A stretch of 64,000 nucleotides of DNA from Marinobacter adhaerens HP15 (GCF_000166295.1 NC_017506.1:2728001-2792000), one strand, 5' to 3'; numbered from the stretch's first letter, positions 50,349-59,420 are shown. Translations and numbers: made by a program. The notes: generated by a model from the letters alone, not told the origin.

Positions 50349-50909
50349 TCAGACCTTGCGAGTGGATTCATCAAGACAGGAACGCAGAATACTCCGCATC
50401 TTCTCCGAGCCCAGCTCGTTCATCAGTTCAATGCTTCTCTGCGGGATCCCATCCACATCAGGATAACTGTCAATCGCCGCTTCCAGACTGGCTTCCCGCA
50501 AAAGGTGCAGCATGGGAAATGGCGACCGATTGGTGTAGTTCTCCGCCGCATCGGGCTCGGTGCCCGCAAACTGGTAATCCGGGTGGAAACTGGCGATTTG
50601 GTAAACGCCTTCCATATCCAGATACGCCAGCAAACCATCAGCCGCATCAAGGAATTCATTGTAGGGCCCGAAATCCTGCAATACGCCCGGATGGATCAAC
50701 AGCGTGGTTTCAATCTCCGGCTCATCTTCCAGACGCTGAAGCTCCGAGTGCAAGGCCTGTAACAGCTCGTCTTCCGTTTCAGCTTCCGACACAACGAAAC
50801 GAACCCTGTTCCGGACCAGTTCGCGTTTGGCGAACGGACACAGGTTGTAGCCAACGACGACGTCCTCGACCCATTTCCGGGTTGCAGTAACTATTTCGGT
50901 CTCACCCAT
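50349..50909 (-). CDS. DUF1415 family protein
   Basis: A 186-residue cytoplasmic protein. It has WVEDVVVGYNLCPFAKREL near the N-terminus (with a CPFAK motif) and HPDYQFAGTEPDAAENYTNR in the middle, both typical of DUF1415, whose function is unknown. It is the first gene of the probable operon DUF1415, spermidine-synthase-like, Sir2. A structured palindrome lies directly upstream (50952-51063). Confidence 0.88.
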   Translation of the reverse strand: MGETEIVTATRKWVEDVVVGYNLCPFAKRELVRNRVRFVVSEAETEDELLQALHSELQRLEDEPEIETTLLIHPGVLQDFGPYNEFLDAADGLLAYLDMEGVYQIASFHPDYQFAGTEPDAAENYTNRSPFPMLHLLREASLEAAIDSYPDVDGIPQRSIELMNELGSEKMRSILRSCLDESTRKV

Positions 50910-50951
50910 GCTGATCGCTCATTTTCACGAAGCCCACTCAAAAGTCTGGTC

Positions 50952-51063
50952 GGGCAGCCGGGGAGGGCTGTCCAAAACTGTGCGGAGCCAGGGATGGCGG
51001 AGCCCAAGCGTCACATGGATGTGCCGCAAGGAGCGTGTTTTGGACAGCCCTCCCCGGCTGCCC
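50952..51063 (+). ncRNA. Structured palindromic element with two ANGGAN hexaloops (TwoAYGGAY-like), copy 2
   Basis: A perfect 27-base inverted repeat (50952-50978 and 51037-51063) encloses 58 bases that align closely with copy 1 (both begin TGTGCGGAGCCA and end AGCGT). It contains GCC-AGGGAT-GGC (50987-50998) and CAC-ATGGAT-GTG (51012-51023). The arms differ from copy 1 at nine of 27 positions, and every change is compensated in the opposite arm. The GGA-bearing strand is plus, whereas both neighbouring genes are on minus, so either a separate plus transcript exists or the element works as DNA or as a minus-strand terminator after ybiT. Confidence 0.6.
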
Positions 51064-51101
51064 AGTCTCCGAAACCTGGGCCTAAGAAGAGCCTCAGAGG
51101 C

Positions 51102-52688
51102 TCACAAATACCCCTGGCTACGAAGGTAATCATCATAGGAGCCGCTGAAGTCAGTCACCCCATCAGCCTTAAGCTCAATAATTCGAGTCGCAAGCGAAGA
51201 AACAAACTCCCGATCATGGCTGACGAAAATCAGTGTACCCGGATAGTTCTCCAGCGCCAGGTTCAATGCCTCGATGGACTCCATATCCAGGTGGTTCGTG
51301 GGCTCATCCATCAGCATCACATTGGGCTTCTGCAGAATCAGCTTGCCGAACAGCATCCTGCCCTGCTCGCCGCCCGAGATCACCCGCACCGATTTCCAGA
51401 TATCGTCACCGGAGAACAGCATGCGGCCCAAAGTACCGCGCACCAGCTGCTCGCCGCCCTTGGTCCACTGGGCCATCCAGTCGGTCAGGGTTTCATCCTC
51501 GGCAAAGTCCGCCGTGTGGTCCTGGGCGAAGTAGCCCACTTCCGCACTGTCGGTCCACTTCACCTCGCCACTGTCGGGCGTAAAGGCCCCTGACATACAT
51601 TGCAGAAGCGTGGTTTTGCCGATGCCGTTGGGACCAATGATGGCGATTCGCTCACCGGCTTCGACCTGCAGGTTCAGATTCTTGAACAGGGGCTTATCAT
51701 CAAAGCCCTTGGTCATGTTCTTGAGAGTCACCGCCTGGCGGTGAAGTTTCTTGCCCTGTTCAAAACGGATAAACGGGCTCACCCGACTTGAGGGCTTCAC
51801 CTCTTCCAGCTGGATCTTGTCGATCTGGCGGGCACGGGAGGTAGCCTGCTTGGCCTTGGAGGCGTTGGCCGAAAAGCGGCTGACAAACTGCTGTAGTTCG
51901 GCAATCTGCGCCTTTTTCTTGGCGTTGTCCGACAGCATACGCTCGCGAGCCTGGGTGGCGGCGGTCATGTATTCGTCGTAGTTGCCCGGGAACAGGCGCA
52001 GTTCGCCATAGTCCAGATCCGCCATGTGGGTGCACACGCTGTTCAGGAAGTGGCGGTCGTGGGAAATGATAATCATGGTGCTGTTGCGGGCCACCAGTAT
52101 GTTTTCCAGCCAGCGGATGGTGTTGATGTCCAGGTGGTTGGTGGGCTCGTCCAACAGCAACACATCGGGATCGGAGAACAGCGCCTGGGCCAGCAACACC
52201 CGCAGCTTCCAGCCCGGTGCCAGCGCGCTCATCGGGCCGTTGTGTTGCTCCAGCGGAATATCCAGGCCAAGCAACAGCTCGCCGGCGCGGGCATCGGCGG
52301 TATAGCCGTCCATTTCAGCGAACTGGACTTCCAGGTCCGCGACCGCCATCCCGTCTTCTTCGCTCATCTCGGGCAGGGAATAGATCCGATCACGCTCTTT
52401 CTTGACGTTCCAGAGTTCCTCATGGCCCATGATCACGGTATCGATCACCGAGCAATCCTCATAGGCAAACTGGTCCTGGCGCAGTTTGCCCAGCCGAACA
52501 TTGGGCTCCAGCATGACCTGGCCGGCGGAGGGCTCGAGATCGCCACCCAGGATTTTCATCAGTGTGGACTTGCCACAGCCATTGGCCCCGATCAGGCCAT
52601 AGCGATTACCGTTACCAAATTTGGCGGAGACGTTTTCAAACAGGGGTTTAGCCCCGAATTGCATGGTGATATTGGCGGTGGAGATCAA
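51102..52688 (-). CDS. ybiT: ABC-F family ATPase YbiT
   Basis: A soluble ABC protein with two nucleotide-binding domains (528 residues), acting on ribosomes rather than membranes. Walker A motifs GANGCGKST and GPNGIGKTT, signatures [14 protein letters not shown] and [14 protein letters not shown], and two DEPTNHLD Walker B segments are present. It aligns along its length with E. coli YbiT. The first motif-matching codon is a TTG at 52688 ([11 protein letters not shown]), with ACAGG eight bases upstream; this gives the usual family length. An ATG at 52661 (MQFGAK) is the alternative. The frame open to 52847 adds an unrelated Cys-rich leader. Confidence 0.92.
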   Translation of the reverse strand: MISTANITMQFGAKPLFENVSAKFGNGNRYGLIGANGCGKSTLMKILGGDLEPSAGQVMLEPNVRLGKLRQDQFAYEDCSVIDTVIMGHEELWNVKKERDRIYSLPEMSEEDGMAVADLEVQFAEMDGYTADARAGELLLGLDIPLEQHNGPMSALAPGWKLRVLLAQALFSDPDVLLLDEPTNHLDINTIRWLENILVARNSTMIIISHDRHFLNSVCTHMADLDYGELRLFPGNYDEYMTAATQARERMLSDNAKKKAQIAELQQFVSRFSANASKAKQATSRARQIDKIQLEEVKPSSRVSPFIRFEQGKKLHRQAVTLKNMTKGFDDKPLFKNLNLQVEAGERIAIIGPNGIGKTTLLQCMSGAFTPDSGEVKWTDSAEVGYFAQDHTADFAEDETLTDWMAQWTKGGEQLVRGTLGRMLFSGDDIWKSVRVISGGEQGRMLFGKLILQKPNVMLMDEPTNHLDMESIEALNLALENYPGTLIFVSHDREFVSSLATRIIELKADGVTDFSGSYDDYLRSQGYL

Positions 52689-52871
52689 GAAACAAACCTG
52701 TCGATGTGGGGCCGGGCATGCGCCGGCGAAAAGAAAGCCGGCATTGTACAGGTTTGCCCGGTGGACTGTGAGGCCGCAGAAACACGGATAAAAAGGGCTT
52801 GCCTCTGACGAACTCTGCGGGCAGCATTCCGGTTCTGATGTATACATTCATCCGACACAAGGACATTGATC

Positions 52872-53150
52872 ATGGCACAGGCTACAGCGCGCCACATTCT
52901 GGTAGACAGCGAAGCGAAATGCGAAGAACTGAAAAAGGCGATTGAAGGCGGACAGGACTTTGCCGAAGTGGCAAAGCAGCACTCCTCCTGCCCCTCCGGT
53001 CGCAACGGCGGAGATCTTGGCTCCTTTGGCCCGGGCCAGATGGTTCCCGAGTTCGACAAGGCGGTTTTCAACGGTGAACTGAACACCGTTATCGGTCCGG
53101 TCAAGACCCAGTTTGGTTATCACCTGCTGGAAGTGACCAGCCGCAGCTGA
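52872..53150 (+). CDS. ppiC: Parvulin-type peptidyl-prolyl cis-trans isomerase
   Basis: A 92-residue stand-alone parvulin: [41 protein letters not shown] and [14 protein letters not shown] are the hallmarks, including the active-site His and Phe. It assists folding of proteins in the cytoplasm. AAGGA lies eight bases before the ATG at 52872. The TGA overlaps the start of the next gene (TGATG). Confidence 0.93.
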   Translation: MAQATARHILVDSEAKCEELKKAIEGGQDFAEVAKQHSSCPSGRNGGDLGSFGPGQMVPEFDKAVFNGELNTVIGPVKTQFGYHLLEVTSRS

Positions 53151-54090
53151 TGATTCCTGGTTCCATACCGGGACTGCAAACCACCGGCCGGCGGCTACCG
53201 CTGCTGGCCGGTGCCGCTTCTCTGCTCATCGCGCCTTTCCTGTTTGTCGGCGGGCCTCGGGGCCACTCCTCAAATCGGCCTGGAACCTTGGCCACATCCT
53301 TCTGTTTGCACTACTCACTCTGGCGGTCAGACCCTGGCAGTGGCTAAGTGGCTGGCGTCTCTGGCTCGCTGTTACCGTCGTCTTGCTGGTGCTCGGAATT
53401 GGTATCGAGTTGATCCAGGGCGGACACAATCGCGACATGGATGGGCGGGACCTCCTGCGCAACCTGATTGGCAGTTGGCTGGTTATCGCATGGCGCCCCT
53501 TGTTTACATCAGAGCGGCGAAACTCTCTCGGCGAGGGCCTGGTGGCCGCATCCGTTGCGCTGCTACTGTGTTTTGAGCTGGGAGCTACCGGCATGGTGGC
53601 TGCCCGGCAATGGCAGGTACACGAACAACTTCCTCTGCTATACGATTTCACCCACCAGGATCCCGGCGCATTCTGGACCGGCAGGCTCACGGTCTCTGCC
53701 GACCACTCGCTGAATAATGCGCAGAGCCTGAAACTTGATCTGGGCACTGAAACCTACTCGGGGGTCTCACTCAACAATCTCCCGGCCGATTGGCGTGATT
53801 ACGAGACACTGAGCATTACCCTGTTCAATCCCTCAACCGCTCCCCTGACGCTGACGCTTCGAATCAATGACGTAGCCCATGACCGCAGCGATCATGCCTA
53901 CAACGACCGCTACAACACCCGCCTGACCCTGGGTCCTGGTGCCAATACCTTCACCCGGAAACTGGCCGACATCAAGAACGCTCCCGATGGCCGGTCCATG
54001 GATATGTCCCAAGTCAGAAGAATAGGGCTTTTTGCGGTTCGCCTGCCCGAGCCACGCACTGTTTATCTGTTGGATCTGAGACTGGACTAA
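53150..54090 (+). pseudogene. VanZ-like membrane protein gene with a one-base frameshift
   Basis: Frame 1 starts in a TGATG overlap with ppiC and encodes a first helix (LPLLAGAASLLIAPFLFVGG), then loses sense after GPRG. The continuation lies in another frame: LLKSAWNLGHILLFALLTLA, a further helix, IELIQGGHNRDMDGRDLLRN (VanZ-like) and a third helix. Adding one G to the GGGG run at 53259-53262 restores a single protein of about 313 residues. The C-terminal 150 residues (YETLSITLFNPSTAPLTL) look like a beta-sandwich carbohydrate-binding or CIA30-like domain facing the periplasm. A role in cell-envelope sugars is possible; nothing more specific is supported. Confidence 0.75.
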
Positions 54091-55268
54091 CCGAGCGTCC
54101 AGGGATTATCGGTTATCGGTTCGGCGCCAGCGTCGGTAACCAGAATCGTCTCACTACACCCAATGCCCCATTGCCCGGGAATACGCAAACAGATGGGCAG
54201 GTGGAAAACCATGCCCGGTCGAAATTCCACATTGCCACCCCTGGCGATGAAGCCCGAGCCCTCCACCCAGGATGGCGGGAACTGCGCGCCCACCGTGTAG
54301 CCAAATACCCCGGAGAAAAACACCTTTCCGGCCAATGGCTGAAGCGCCTTCTCGGCGTTCTGGGCGGCCTCGTCGAAAGTGACTCCCGGGCGGATCGACG
54401 TCAGCAGGGTATCCACAATCCGACGGCAGCTGTCATGGACCCGACGCATTTCAGCCGATGGCTCGCCACCAGCAACAACGGTCTGCATCATGGGTGCGGT
54501 GTAGCGGTTCCAGGCCGAGCCGAATTCCAGAAAAACAGGGTCGCCTTTTTGCACCACCATACGTTTGTGATTGCAGTGGATCACGCTGCTGCGACGGCCG
54601 GTAACAACAATTGGCTGCATGCTCATGAATTCACTGCCGGCCGCCAGCAGCGCCCTGGCGCCTTCGGCGGCAATGTCATTATCAGTGACGCCCGGCTGGA
54701 CCGCGGCCACGGCCGCCCTGAAACCTTCGGCTGTTATCCGGGCGCTTTCACGCAGGCACCGGATTTCGGCATCGGACTTGACGATCCGGATCTGCTTCAA
54801 CAGACCGCCGTTGTTCATAAATCTTACTCCGGGCATCCGAGCTTGCAGGCCTTCCAGCACGCCCTGGCGCAGAGAGCCATGCCAGGCATCAATACCCACG
54901 GTCTCCACGCCGTCGTTCAGGGCCTGAACCAGTGGTTCCAATACCTCGCCGATGCCTTCCCACCGGTATCCGCTGACCCGGGCGACCCGGGTTGTCATCA
55001 TCGCAGGCCCCATCTCGATGGACGGCACCTGCAAAAGCAGGTCCTCCTGGGTAACCACCAGGGCCACGTGAACGGATACTTCAAAAGTGCTATAGCCGGT
55101 CAGGTAAAAAATATCCGAAGGATCGGTCAACAGCAGGGCGCCAAAATCCTCCCGGGCCATCCCATCCCGGACACGAGCAAGTCGCTCGTCGAACTCCTGC
55201 TCCGGAAACGGACACTCCAGCCCCCTCAGTTGTGAGGACAAGGCTTCCTGATAGGCATTGAAATCCAT
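54087..55268 (-). CDS. M24-fold hydrolase of the creatinase/ectoine-hydrolase type
   Basis: A 393-residue pita-bread-fold protein: N-terminal domain with FGALLLTDPSDIFYLTGYST, then the M24 catalytic domain. The Asp ligands of metallo-aminopeptidases are not preserved (EFGSAWNRYTAPMMQT replaces the usual D..D pattern), and GYTVGAQFPPSW replaces GHGIG. This is the pattern of creatinase or DoeA-like ectoine hydrolase, which act without metals on C-N bonds. Given a halotolerant host, ectoine-type breakdown is an attractive guess, but doeB and other ectoine genes are not adjacent. GAGGAG precedes the ATG at 55268. Confidence 0.78.
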   Translation of the reverse strand: MDFNAYQEALSSQLRGLECPFPEQEFDERLARVRDGMAREDFGALLLTDPSDIFYLTGYSTFEVSVHVALVVTQEDLLLQVPSIEMGPAMMTTRVARVSGYRWEGIGEVLEPLVQALNDGVETVGIDAWHGSLRQGVLEGLQARMPGVRFMNNGGLLKQIRIVKSDAEIRCLRESARITAEGFRAAVAAVQPGVTDNDIAAEGARALLAAGSEFMSMQPIVVTGRRSSVIHCNHKRMVVQKGDPVFLEFGSAWNRYTAPMMQTVVAGGEPSAEMRRVHDSCRRIVDTLLTSIRPGVTFDEAAQNAEKALQPLAGKVFFSGVFGYTVGAQFPPSWVEGSGFIARGGNVEFRPGMVFHLPICLRIPGQWGIGCSETILVTDAGAEPITDNPWTLG

Positions 55269-55365
55269 AACGACACTCCTCACTCGCATATACTAGGGAG
55301 ATTGGACCCTATTCTGGCTTTGCACAAATCGCACTCACCAAATAATTCAACAATCGGGAGAGCCT

Positions 55366-56445
55366 ATGGACCGCGAGCAACAGGGTAACGGTGCCGTCCA
55401 GGTCAGTGTTGAATTGGGAGCGCTGACCAGCGTTGCCAACGACCCGCAAGTGGCAGTCCGTGTCGGCCCCGTGGTTGCCTCCCTGGTGAACGGTGTGTGT
55501 GGCGACCCGTTGTTGCAGCTCCGGCTTCTGCACCAATCCCGCAGCCTGCTGTTTGATCTGGGAGATACCGGTCGGATGCCGCTAAGGTCCGCGCATCAGG
55601 TGACCGACATTTTCATCACCCATTGCCACGCCGATCACATTGGCGGTTTCATGTGGTTCCTGCGCAGCCGGATCGGCTACTTTCCGCCCTGCCGGCTGTT
55701 CGGCCCGCCCGGCCTGATGCGGCACATTGCCGGAATGATCAGTGGCATCCTGTGGGATCGTGTGGAAGACCGTGGCCCCAGATTCGTGGTGCACGAATGC
55801 CATGGCGACCACCTGAAACGCTGGGAAATCACCGCTGGCGACACCGCTCCCACGCCTCTGGAAGACCAGGCCACACCAGACGGGGTTTTGCTCCGGGAAC
55901 CGGACTTCCAGATTCGTGCAGCCATGCTAGACCACGGCACGCCTGTTCTCGCTTTCGCCTGGGAACCCTTTGGCAAGCTTCAGGTTCGCAACGACCAGTT
56001 GCAGGCTGAGGGCCTGAAACCCGGCGCCTGGCTGCACGATTTGAAAATGGCTGTGCTGCGCCAGCGGCCGGACGAACTGATCTCGCCGGACACAGGGCGC
56101 ACGCTGCGCGCCGAAGACCTGGCCAGGAAGCTGCTGATTCAGGCGCCGGGGGAAAAGGTGGTCTACGGAACGGATTTCGCCGATACGCCCGAGAACATCC
56201 GCAAAATGACGGAACTGGCGGAAGGTGCCCACACGCTGTTCTGCGAGGCCTCATTCATGGCCGCAGATGAAGCGCAGGCCCGGCACACCCACCACCTGAC
56301 CACAAGGGCCTGCGCGCGCATCGCTGAAGCGGGACAGGTCCGGCAGCTGATTGCCTTCCACTTCTCACATCGCTATGACCGGAGGCGGGACGAAGTGTAC
56401 CGGGAACTGAAGGGATTCACTGACCGCCTGGTGATTCCGGACTGA
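55366..56445 (+). CDS. Metallo-beta-lactamase-fold hydrolase (ribonuclease Z-like)
   Basis: A 359-residue MBL protein. ITHCHADHIGGFMWFL near residues 83-98 is the zinc-binding HxHxDH motif; further ligands are His in LDHGTPVLAF, Asp in VYGTDFAD and His in AFHFSHRY near the end, as in the RNase Z/ElaC branch. It is not a tRNA maturation enzyme by proof: the long N-terminus and lack of the flexible arm leave the substrate open. The end overlaps the convergent DUF2059 gene by 29 bases. Confidence 0.82.
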   Translation: MDREQQGNGAVQVSVELGALTSVANDPQVAVRVGPVVASLVNGVCGDPLLQLRLLHQSRSLLFDLGDTGRMPLRSAHQVTDIFITHCHADHIGGFMWFLRSRIGYFPPCRLFGPPGLMRHIAGMISGILWDRVEDRGPRFVVHECHGDHLKRWEITAGDTAPTPLEDQATPDGVLLREPDFQIRAAMLDHGTPVLAFAWEPFGKLQVRNDQLQAEGLKPGAWLHDLKMAVLRQRPDELISPDTGRTLRAEDLARKLLIQAPGEKVVYGTDFADTPENIRKMTELAEGAHTLFCEASFMAADEAQARHTHHLTTRACARIAEAGQVRQLIAFHFSHRYDRRRDEVYRELKGFTDRLVIPD

Positions 56446-57247
56446 CAAACCGCGACATCTGCTTGCCTATGCTTTCCACCGGCTCGGTAATCGCCTGCTG
56501 GATGCTGTTGGTTACAACTTTCGAGAAAGCCGAGCCGGCAGAGCTCTCCAGGAACTCCAGATAGAGATCCATCTCCTGGGCACCGATGTTCTGGTAGGTA
56601 TACAGATAGCTGTCGTAAACCTGCTGACCTACCACGCCCCTGAGCATGCTGCGCTGGCTTTCAATGCGTTGGCGCAGCTGCTCGTAATTGGCCGAATCAC
56701 TGCTGAACGCCGCCATTGCCGTTGCCAGGCCGAGCTGCACTGCGATCGTTGTATCCACCGCGCTTTCTGTGGCCCGCGCAGCCCGATCAAACCGATCGAA
56801 CATTTCCGCTTTGCGCGTGCCCTTGTACCGGCTGTTCAATTCCATGGCACTGGACTGGATTTTCGGCCAGGCCGAGGGTTCCGAAGCTGCAATCTCGGCC
56901 GAAGAAATCTTTCTGGCCACAGGGGTTTCGTACCAGTCATGGACTGCCTGGAGCTGCGAATCCGTGAGTTTGGCTTGCAGATCTTTAATGATCTGCTGCT
57001 CGATATCCACGGAATTGAAACCGCTGCTCACGATGTTCCCGATGGTATTGGCCATCATTGGAGGAAGCTGACCATTCTGTTTGAGTCCTTCCCGGATTCC
57101 CTGGCTCATCATGGCCGGGTAACGGGCCACGATATCGTCAACAGGCGATACTTCCAGCACCTGGCGGGCATCCGGCGCTGCCTGGGCAGTACCAGTAGCA
57201 AGAAGTGCTTTGATTAAAAGAGGTTTAATTATGGGAAATCGCGTCAT
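56417..57247 (-). CDS. DUF2059 exported protein
   Basis: A 276-residue protein with an N-terminal signal-like helix (PLLIKALLATGTAQAAPD). The rest is helical; the family has two DUF2059-type halves, seen here as TDSQLQAVHDWYETPVARKI and YTYQNIGAQEMDLYLEFLESS. It is probably periplasmic; the function is unknown. The 3' end overlaps the MBL gene on the other strand. Confidence 0.8.
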   Translation of the reverse strand: MTRFPIIKPLLIKALLATGTAQAAPDARQVLEVSPVDDIVARYPAMMSQGIREGLKQNGQLPPMMANTIGNIVSSGFNSVDIEQQIIKDLQAKLTDSQLQAVHDWYETPVARKISSAEIAASEPSAWPKIQSSAMELNSRYKGTRKAEMFDRFDRAARATESAVDTTIAVQLGLATAMAAFSSDSANYEQLRQRIESQRSMLRGVVGQQVYDSYLYTYQNIGAQEMDLYLEFLESSAGSAFSKVVTNSIQQAITEPVESIGKQMSRFVSPESPGGQ

Positions 57248-57346
57248 TTACCTATCATCCCGAGTGAATCATTGATTCCCTTATGCCATGGGTTCGAGGC
57301 AGGCAGCAAGCAATCCCGCGGCCCTGGAGATGACGGTTTGGTAGGA

Positions 57347-58054
57347 ATGCGAAAGAAACGTACCCGCAAGACCAGAAGTCGGCAACTGACTCTGGAAACC
57401 TGGAAAAGCCGGGCAAGATGGTATGGGCTTCCAATGCTGGGGCTGCTGATGGGTCTCTGGGCAACGCTCCGCTTCAGCCTGTTGGCACCGGATCCTCCGG
57501 CAAACCCGGAGAACATCTGTGAAATCTTCCGGGAACACCCGGTGTGGTATGACTACGCCAACGACTCCAGGCAACGCTGGGGCACACCCATCGCCACCCA
57601 GTTAGCGTTTGTCTATTACGAGTCGTCATTCCGCAGCCATGCGCGTCCACCACGCACACTGCTCTGGGGCTTTATTCCCTGGACCAGGCCCACAACCGCA
57701 TACGGTTATGCCCAGGCCCTCGACCCGGCCTGGCGGGAATACCTGCAGGCCAATGGCGAAGGCTGGTTCACCGTTCGCACCGACATGGAACACGCGCTGG
57801 ATTTCGTGGGCTGGTACAACCAGCTAAGCCACCGGCAGCTTGGCATTCCCTTCTCGGCGCCCAGAAAGCTGTACCTTGCCTACCACGAAGGCCGGGGCGG
57901 ATATGCCCGCAGAAGCTTCGAAGAGAAACCGGACGTGATGGATCTGGCCGCCCGGGTACAGACCCGGGCTTTCCGATACGACAATCAGCTGAAAACCTGC
58001 GAGCAGGAATTCCAGTGCTGGCGCTGGTACCAGTTCTGGCCGTTCTGCGGCTGA
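57347..58054 (+). CDS. Membrane-anchored lytic-transglycosylase-like (SLT-fold) protein
   Basis: A 235-residue protein: a very basic N-terminus (RKKRTRKTRSR), one helix (GLPMLGLLMGLWATLRFSLL), then a periplasmic domain with FVYYESSFRSHARPP (a catalytic-glutamate-like E in the SLT position), YGYAQALDPAWREY and LYLAYHEGRGGY. These are like the short SLT proteins of gammaproteobacteria that cut peptidoglycan. A TTG at 57338 with GGAG eight bases upstream is an alternative start; the frame to 57272 has no signal. It converges on the LysR gene. Confidence 0.75.
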   Translation: MRKKRTRKTRSRQLTLETWKSRARWYGLPMLGLLMGLWATLRFSLLAPDPPANPENICEIFREHPVWYDYANDSRQRWGTPIATQLAFVYYESSFRSHARPPRTLLWGFIPWTRPTTAYGYAQALDPAWREYLQANGEGWFTVRTDMEHALDFVGWYNQLSHRQLGIPFSAPRKLYLAYHEGRGGYARRSFEEKPDVMDLAARVQTRAFRYDNQLKTCEQEFQCWRWYQFWPFCG

Positions 58055-58060
58055 CGCTCG

Positions 58061-58960
58061 TCAGAAAGCGGAAGAAATCTCCATCTGGGACTCCAGCGAC
58101 TGCAGGCGTTCCACCAGATACTCCATAACGATACGGACCCGGGCCATTTGCTGGGTATCCTGGTTGACGTGCAGCCAGAGATCCACGCTCTCACCCTCCA
58201 GCGGGTCCGACAGGCGGCGGAGTTCACGAGTGCTCTCCCCCAGATAGCAGGGCAAAACCGCCAGGCCGGCACCGGCTTTCGCCAGCGCGTGCATGGATTG
58301 CAGGCTGTTGCAGCGAATGAAAGAGGTAACGTTCTTCAACTGTTTTCTGTACCACCGGCCCGTCGCCAGATGGCTGAAGGTTTCATCCGGTATGATCCAG
58401 AGGCAACCTTCCGGACGGTTTTCCACGTCCATGTCACGATGCCGCCGGCAATAGCGGGCCGACCCGTAAACGGCGGATTCGATGGAGGCGATTCGCTCGC
58501 CTTCCAGAGTTGCCTGCGGCTTGTTCTCGGGCCGCAAGGTGAGATCCGCTTCCCGATGGCTGAGGTTCGCCACATCGTTATCAGTAAGCGTCTCCAGCTC
58601 GATATCCGGGAACTCCCGAACCAGCTCGGCCAGGATCGGGCTGAGCAGCGCGCTCATCATTGCGTCTTCAGCCGCCAGCCTGACTTTCCCCACCGGCGCC
58701 GAATCCTGCCCGACCAGTTTGCGCTCGAGATTTTCCATCTCGATGGCCAGCCGATCCGCCTCCCGGAACGCGGTCTCCCCCACGGGGGTGAGCTGAAGTC
58801 CATCCCGGCTGCGTTCAAAAAACTGCACACCCATCGACTCTTCCATCTGGTCGAGTCGCCGTAAAACTGTGGTTTGGTGCACACCCAGTAATTCGCCGGC
58901 CTTGGCTAGCGTTCCGCCTATTGCCAGCGCCCGTATATATCGAAGATAATCCCAATCCAT
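58061..58960 (-). CDS. LysR-family transcriptional regulator
   Basis: A 299-residue regulator. The winged helix-turn-helix sits at residues 1-60 (GGTLAKAGELLGVHQTTVLRRLDQMEE shown in part as GVHQTTVLRRLDQ), followed by a two-lobed effector domain. It is divergent from a small plus-strand gene across a 148-base gap, which is the usual position of its target. The ligand is unknown. Confidence 0.9.
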   Translation of the reverse strand: MDWDYLRYIRALAIGGTLAKAGELLGVHQTTVLRRLDQMEESMGVQFFERSRDGLQLTPVGETAFREADRLAIEMENLERKLVGQDSAPVGKVRLAAEDAMMSALLSPILAELVREFPDIELETLTDNDVANLSHREADLTLRPENKPQATLEGERIASIESAVYGSARYCRRHRDMDVENRPEGCLWIIPDETFSHLATGRWYRKQLKNVTSFIRCNSLQSMHALAKAGAGLAVLPCYLGESTRELRRLSDPLEGESVDLWLHVNQDTQQMARVRIVMEYLVERLQSLESQMEISSAF

Positions 58961-59001
58961 AGTTACTGCATATTTGCAACGTGAGTACGGATTTTAACGT
59001 A

Positions 59002-59030
59002 TTCAAACTGCAAATAAGAACCCTTAGAAT
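59002..59030 (+). promoter_or_regulatory. Sigma-70-like promoter of the small gene at 59109
   Basis: TTCAAA (59002-59007) and TAGAAT (59025-59030) with exactly 17 bases between. It lies about 80 bases before a strong AGGAGG ribosome-binding site, which supports expression of the small gene. The inverted GGTAG/CTACC repeat downstream (about 59047-59069) might be an operator. Confidence 0.55.
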
Positions 59031-59108
59031 CGCTTTTAAATTAAAGGTAGATCCCTAACTAACCTACCTACCAAAATCAATACACTCATTAAAAAGGAGG
59101 AAGGCGCT

Positions 59109-59303
59109 ATGACTCAGAACCATATCGCAACCGTAAACCCGCTGCCGTCCAGTATCCTCCACAACAGTGCTGAGGTCAGGCGCCAGTATACCCGTGCTGC
59201 GGCAAAGCAGGCGGTACAGTTTTTCAGTCGCAAGGTGCGGAGCTTCAACCGGAAAGCAGCAAACGTTGCTCCGGACATGAGCCAGATGCAGGGCGGCCAC
59301 TAA
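59109..59303 (+). CDS. Small basic protein of unknown function (64 residues)
   Basis: MTQNHIATVNPLPSS... with a basic, helical centre (RRQYTRAAAKQAVQFFSRKVRSF kept short here as QYTRAAAKQAVQFFSRK) and a Met/Gln/Gly/His end. No membrane segment. Strong evidence for expression comes from the AAAAAGGAGG ribosome-binding site, a good upstream promoter and a perfect terminator downstream. It is a complete monocistronic unit divergent from a LysR gene. I do not recognise the family; it could bind nucleic acid or a membrane surface. Confidence 0.65.
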   Translation: MTQNHIATVNPLPSSILHNSAEVRRQYTRAAAKQAVQFFSRKVRSFNRKAANVAPDMSQMQGGH

Positions 59304-59372
59304 AACGGCAGCCGAATCTGGCATGAGCGGGGAGATCGCTCAGGCTGAGAACAGAAAGAACATAAGGATTTG

Positions 59373-59409
59373 AAAACGCCGTTGGCTCCCAGGGAACCAA
59401 CGGCGTTTT
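59373..59409. terminator. Bidirectional Rho-independent terminator
   Basis: AAAACGCCGTTGG (59373-59385) pairs perfectly with CCAACGGCGTTTT (59397-59409), giving A-tract/T-tract on both sides. It separates the small plus-strand gene from the convergent acyl-CoA ligase. Confidence 0.9.
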
Positions 59410-59420
59410 ACGTTAGCGGA

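Noticed and set aside
54171..55235. 354-codon plus-strand ORF antisense to the M24 gene
   Set aside because: Shadow frame caused by high GC at third positions; no family features, while the opposite strand has clear M24 features.
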